Shown here piece after piece: positions 5,071 to 6,347 of a stretch of 6,347 nt of DNA; the stretch's first letter is position 1; every line of letters starts with the position of its first letter. The notes under the pieces were generated by a model. That model saw nothing but the letters and a program-made list of their open reading frames with translations. It was not told the DNA's origin and made no database searches. The position numbers were made by a program, and so were the translations under genes. Origin of the DNA: Chloroflexota bacterium (GTDB lineage: Bacteria; Chloroflexota; Dehalococcoidia; Tepidiformales; Tepidiformaceae); the NCBI GenBank assembly GCA_025350285.1, contig JANXYE010000378.1, positions 1-6,347 on the forward strand. Reading direction: 5' to 3'.

Positions 5071-5826
5071 CTACGCCATCCGTAACCCGCCGTTGATGTC
5101 GATCGTCGCGCCCGTGATGTAGCCTGACTCTTTCGAAAGCAGGAATGCCACGAGCGCCGCCACATCCTCGGGCTGGCCGATGCGGCCGGCCGGGGCGCGG
5201 TGTGCAATCGCATCCACCGTCCGCTCGCTGTTCACCGTGTGCAGGGCCGGCGTATCCATCGCCCCTGGCGCGATGCAGTTCACCGTTATGCCCAGCCGGG
5301 CCGCTTCCAGCGCCGCCGACTTCGTCAGCGAAATGATCGCGCCCTTGGCCGCGCTGTAGGCGACACCCGTCGGCCCGCCGCCCAGTTCCGCCGCCGCTGA
5401 CGAGACCGTCACGACCCTGCCATCCTCCACCGGCTCCACCGTGCGGCGGCGCAGATACTCACGCAGGCAAAGGAAAGTGCCGCGAGCGTTGAGCGCCTCT
5501 GTCCGCACCCAATCGTCCAGCGTGGTGTCGATGAAACGTGGCCGGTACGACTGGGTGTTCACGGTTCCGCCCGCGAACAAGGCCATCACCGCCACCGGCC
5601 CCAGCCGCTCTTCCACCTGAGCGAACATCGCCTCCACCGACGCCTCGCCGGTGACATCCACCAGTACAGGCGTGTGCCCGCTCCCAGCGAGCCCGGCGCA
5701 AACCGAATACGCCGCTTCGACCCGGATGTCCGCCACCGCGACCGAGAACCCGCCCTCGGCCATGCGCCTGCTTGTGGCCGCGCCTAACCCGCTCCCGCCT
5801 CCCGTCACGAGCGCGACTCTGCTCAT
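5071..5826 (-). CDS. SDR family NAD(P)-dependent oxidoreductase
   Basis: A 251-residue classical short-chain dehydrogenase. The Rossmann motif TGGGSGLG is at 8-15, and Asp33 at the end of the second strand (VADIR) favours NAD(H) over NADP(H). The active-site set is Asn113 (ALNARG), Ser143 (VTVSSAAA), Tyr157 and Lys161 (YSAAK). PGAMDTPA (187-194) and the C-terminal GYITGATIDINGG (235-247) are typical. The usual NNAG that steadies the central sheet reads LFAG here (83-86), so both asparagines are lost. It should oxidise or reduce a hydroxyl/keto group; the substrate is unknown and FabG-like naming would be a guess. The frame is open to 5850, but the ATG at 5826 is chosen because a strong GAGGAGGG lies 7 nt upstream and the first beta strand starts there. 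It follows the TetR-type gene by 26 bp, suggesting that regulator controls it. Confidence 0.95.
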   Translation of the reverse strand: MSRVALVTGGGSGLGAATSRRMAEGGFSVAVADIRVEAAYSVCAGLAGSGHTPVLVDVTGEASVEAMFAQVEERLGPVAVMALFAGGTVNTQSYRPRFIDTTLDDWVRTEALNARGTFLCLREYLRRRTVEPVEDGRVVTVSSAAAELGGGPTGVAYSAAKGAIISLTKSAALEAARLGITVNCIAPGAMDTPALHTVNSERTVDAIAHRAPAGRIGQPEDVAALVAFLLSKESGYITGATIDINGGLRMA

Positions 5827-5833
5827 AGATGTG

Positions 5834-5841
5834 CCCTCCTC
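5834..5841 (-). promoter_or_regulatory. Strong ribosome binding site fixing the SDR start
   Basis: The minus strand reads GAGGAGGGcacatctATG with a 7-nt spacer, the strongest Shine-Dalgarno in the window. It rules out the upstream in-frame start at 5850, which would place the site inside the coding region. Confidence 0.8.
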
Positions 5842-5852
5842 GCGCGCCAAGG

Positions 5853-6347
5853 CTACGAGGAACGGCCTACTAAATGAAGGAACTGGTCAACAATGGCGCT
5901 GGCGAAGGCCGCGTCGATAGTCTCACGACTGATAAGGCGGCGATAGAAGATTGGCCCGGCCAGCATGCTGACACCGAGGTCGATGTCCAGCGAACGCGGT
6001 AGGTCACCAGCCTCGATCGCCTCGGCAAGGATCGCCCGGGCCGGTGCCATACGGTCCACCAGGAAGTCGTGCACGAGCAGGCGTATTTCCGAATCCCGGT
6101 CGCTTGCATCGACGAGCGGCGAGACGGCGGGCGCCCATTCCGAGTCCGTGAGCCCCCGCACGAGCCCGCTGAGTATTGCGGTCAGTCTCTCGCGCACTGC
6201 CCCCGGCGGCGGTGCATGGAGGTGGCCGGGCAAGAGGTTCGCGAACGCGTCGCAGATCAGTCCGGAGCGAGATCGCCGTTGCCGCTGGACGGGCAACGCT
6301 ACGGCATCGGAGCGAGCGTGCTGCTTCACGCCGAAGCCAGCGTTGAC
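5853..6347 (-). CDS. TetR/AcrR family regulator, partial at 5' end, DNA-binding region abnormal
   Basis: The frame is open from the right window edge to a TAG at 5855-5853, giving 164 residues. From about residue 29 it fits the ligand-binding half of TetR/AcrR regulators: SGLICDAFANLLPGHL is the helix that normally follows the helix-turn-helix. RERLTAILSGLVRGL follows, then a tail with DLGVSMLAGPIFYRRL and AIVDQFLHLVG, as in the PF16859-like C-terminal domain. The part before it should contain a recognition helix like 'AGVSKATIYRRW.SK'. Instead it reads DAVALPVQRQRRSRSGL, about six or seven residues too short and without the conserved pattern. The protein may thus be defective, frameshifted by a sequencing or natural indel, or unusually diverged. 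A GTG at 6329 could start a short form lacking any DNA-binding domain, but I prefer a gene continuing beyond the window. The regulated genes are probably its own and the SDR gene 26 bp downstream. Confidence 0.78.
   Translation of the reverse strand, partial: VNAGFGVKQHARSDAVALPVQRQRRSRSGLICDAFANLLPGHLHAPPPGAVRERLTAILSGLVRGLTDSEWAPAVSPLVDASDRDSEIRLLVHDFLVDRMAPARAILAEAIEAGDLPRSLDIDLGVSMLAGPIFYRRLISRETIDAAFASAIVDQFLHLVGRSS

Noticed and set aside
3829..5085. A 418-codon open frame on the plus strand opposite the flavoprotein and sulfurtransferase genes
   Set aside because: Its product is arginine-rich low-complexity sequence with no recognisable family, and it mirrors two well-conserved minus-strand genes. 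Long antisense frames are expected in GC-rich DNA.
1..6347. CRISPR array, tRNA, insertion sequence or phage genes
   Set aside because: No spaced repeat array, tRNA-like segment, transposase motif or terminal inverted repeats were seen on either strand by reading; the toxin-antitoxin pair is the only mobile-type cargo.

Overview
The window is GC-rich bacterial DNA, densely coded, almost all of it on the minus strand. The gene families are an F420-type luciferase-like oxidoreductase, a beta-keto acid cleavage enzyme (BKACE), a geranylgeranyl-reductase-type flavoprotein, an archaeal-looking endonuclease III and a Phd/PIN toxin-antitoxin pair. Together they suggest a Chloroflexota or actinobacterial genome. 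This is inferred from family content and base composition only, and no taxonomic marker is present.

Layout, left to right. (1) Positions 1-1355, minus strand: an F420-dependent-type oxidoreductase followed by a BKACE/DUF849 protein cut by the left window edge. They are 50 bp apart, both have good ribosome binding sites, and they probably form one catabolic transcript. (2) Positions 1356-1460: a short divergent promoter region. (3) Positions 1461-2110, plus strand: a two-gene type II toxin-antitoxin module (Phd/YefM antitoxin, VapC-like PIN toxin) joined by an ATGA start/stop overlap. (4) Positions 2114 to about 2287, minus strand: a broken leftover of an acyl-CoA dehydrogenase. It keeps only the last ~57 codons and carries a one-base frameshift, and it is wedged between the 3' ends of vapC and the endonuclease III gene. 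(5) Positions 2288-6347, minus strand: five collinear genes read right to left. They are a TetR-type regulator (5' end outside the window), a short-chain dehydrogenase, a two-domain rhodanese sulfurtransferase, a geranylgeranyl-reductase-family FAD protein and endonuclease III. Gaps are 26, 42 and 48 bp, and the last two genes overlap by 4 bp. A perfect 8-bp inverted repeat lies in the 48-bp gap.

How they may work together. The TetR gene reads directly into the SDR gene, so the regulator may control that gene and perhaps the whole run. The flavoprotein and endonuclease III are translationally linked but have no obvious shared function. The acyl-CoA dehydrogenase relic lies upstream of the oxidoreductase/BKACE pair and on the same strand. 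This raises the possibility that an older CoA-linked catabolic cluster was interrupted when the toxin-antitoxin pair and the endonuclease III operon came to lie here.

I found no CRISPR array, tRNA, rRNA, transposase or clearly new system. The best second-look items are the acyl-CoA dehydrogenase relic, the intercistronic hairpin, the damaged-looking DNA-binding region of the TetR protein and the probably leaderless antitoxin promoter. There is no gene-free stretch longer than 300 bp.
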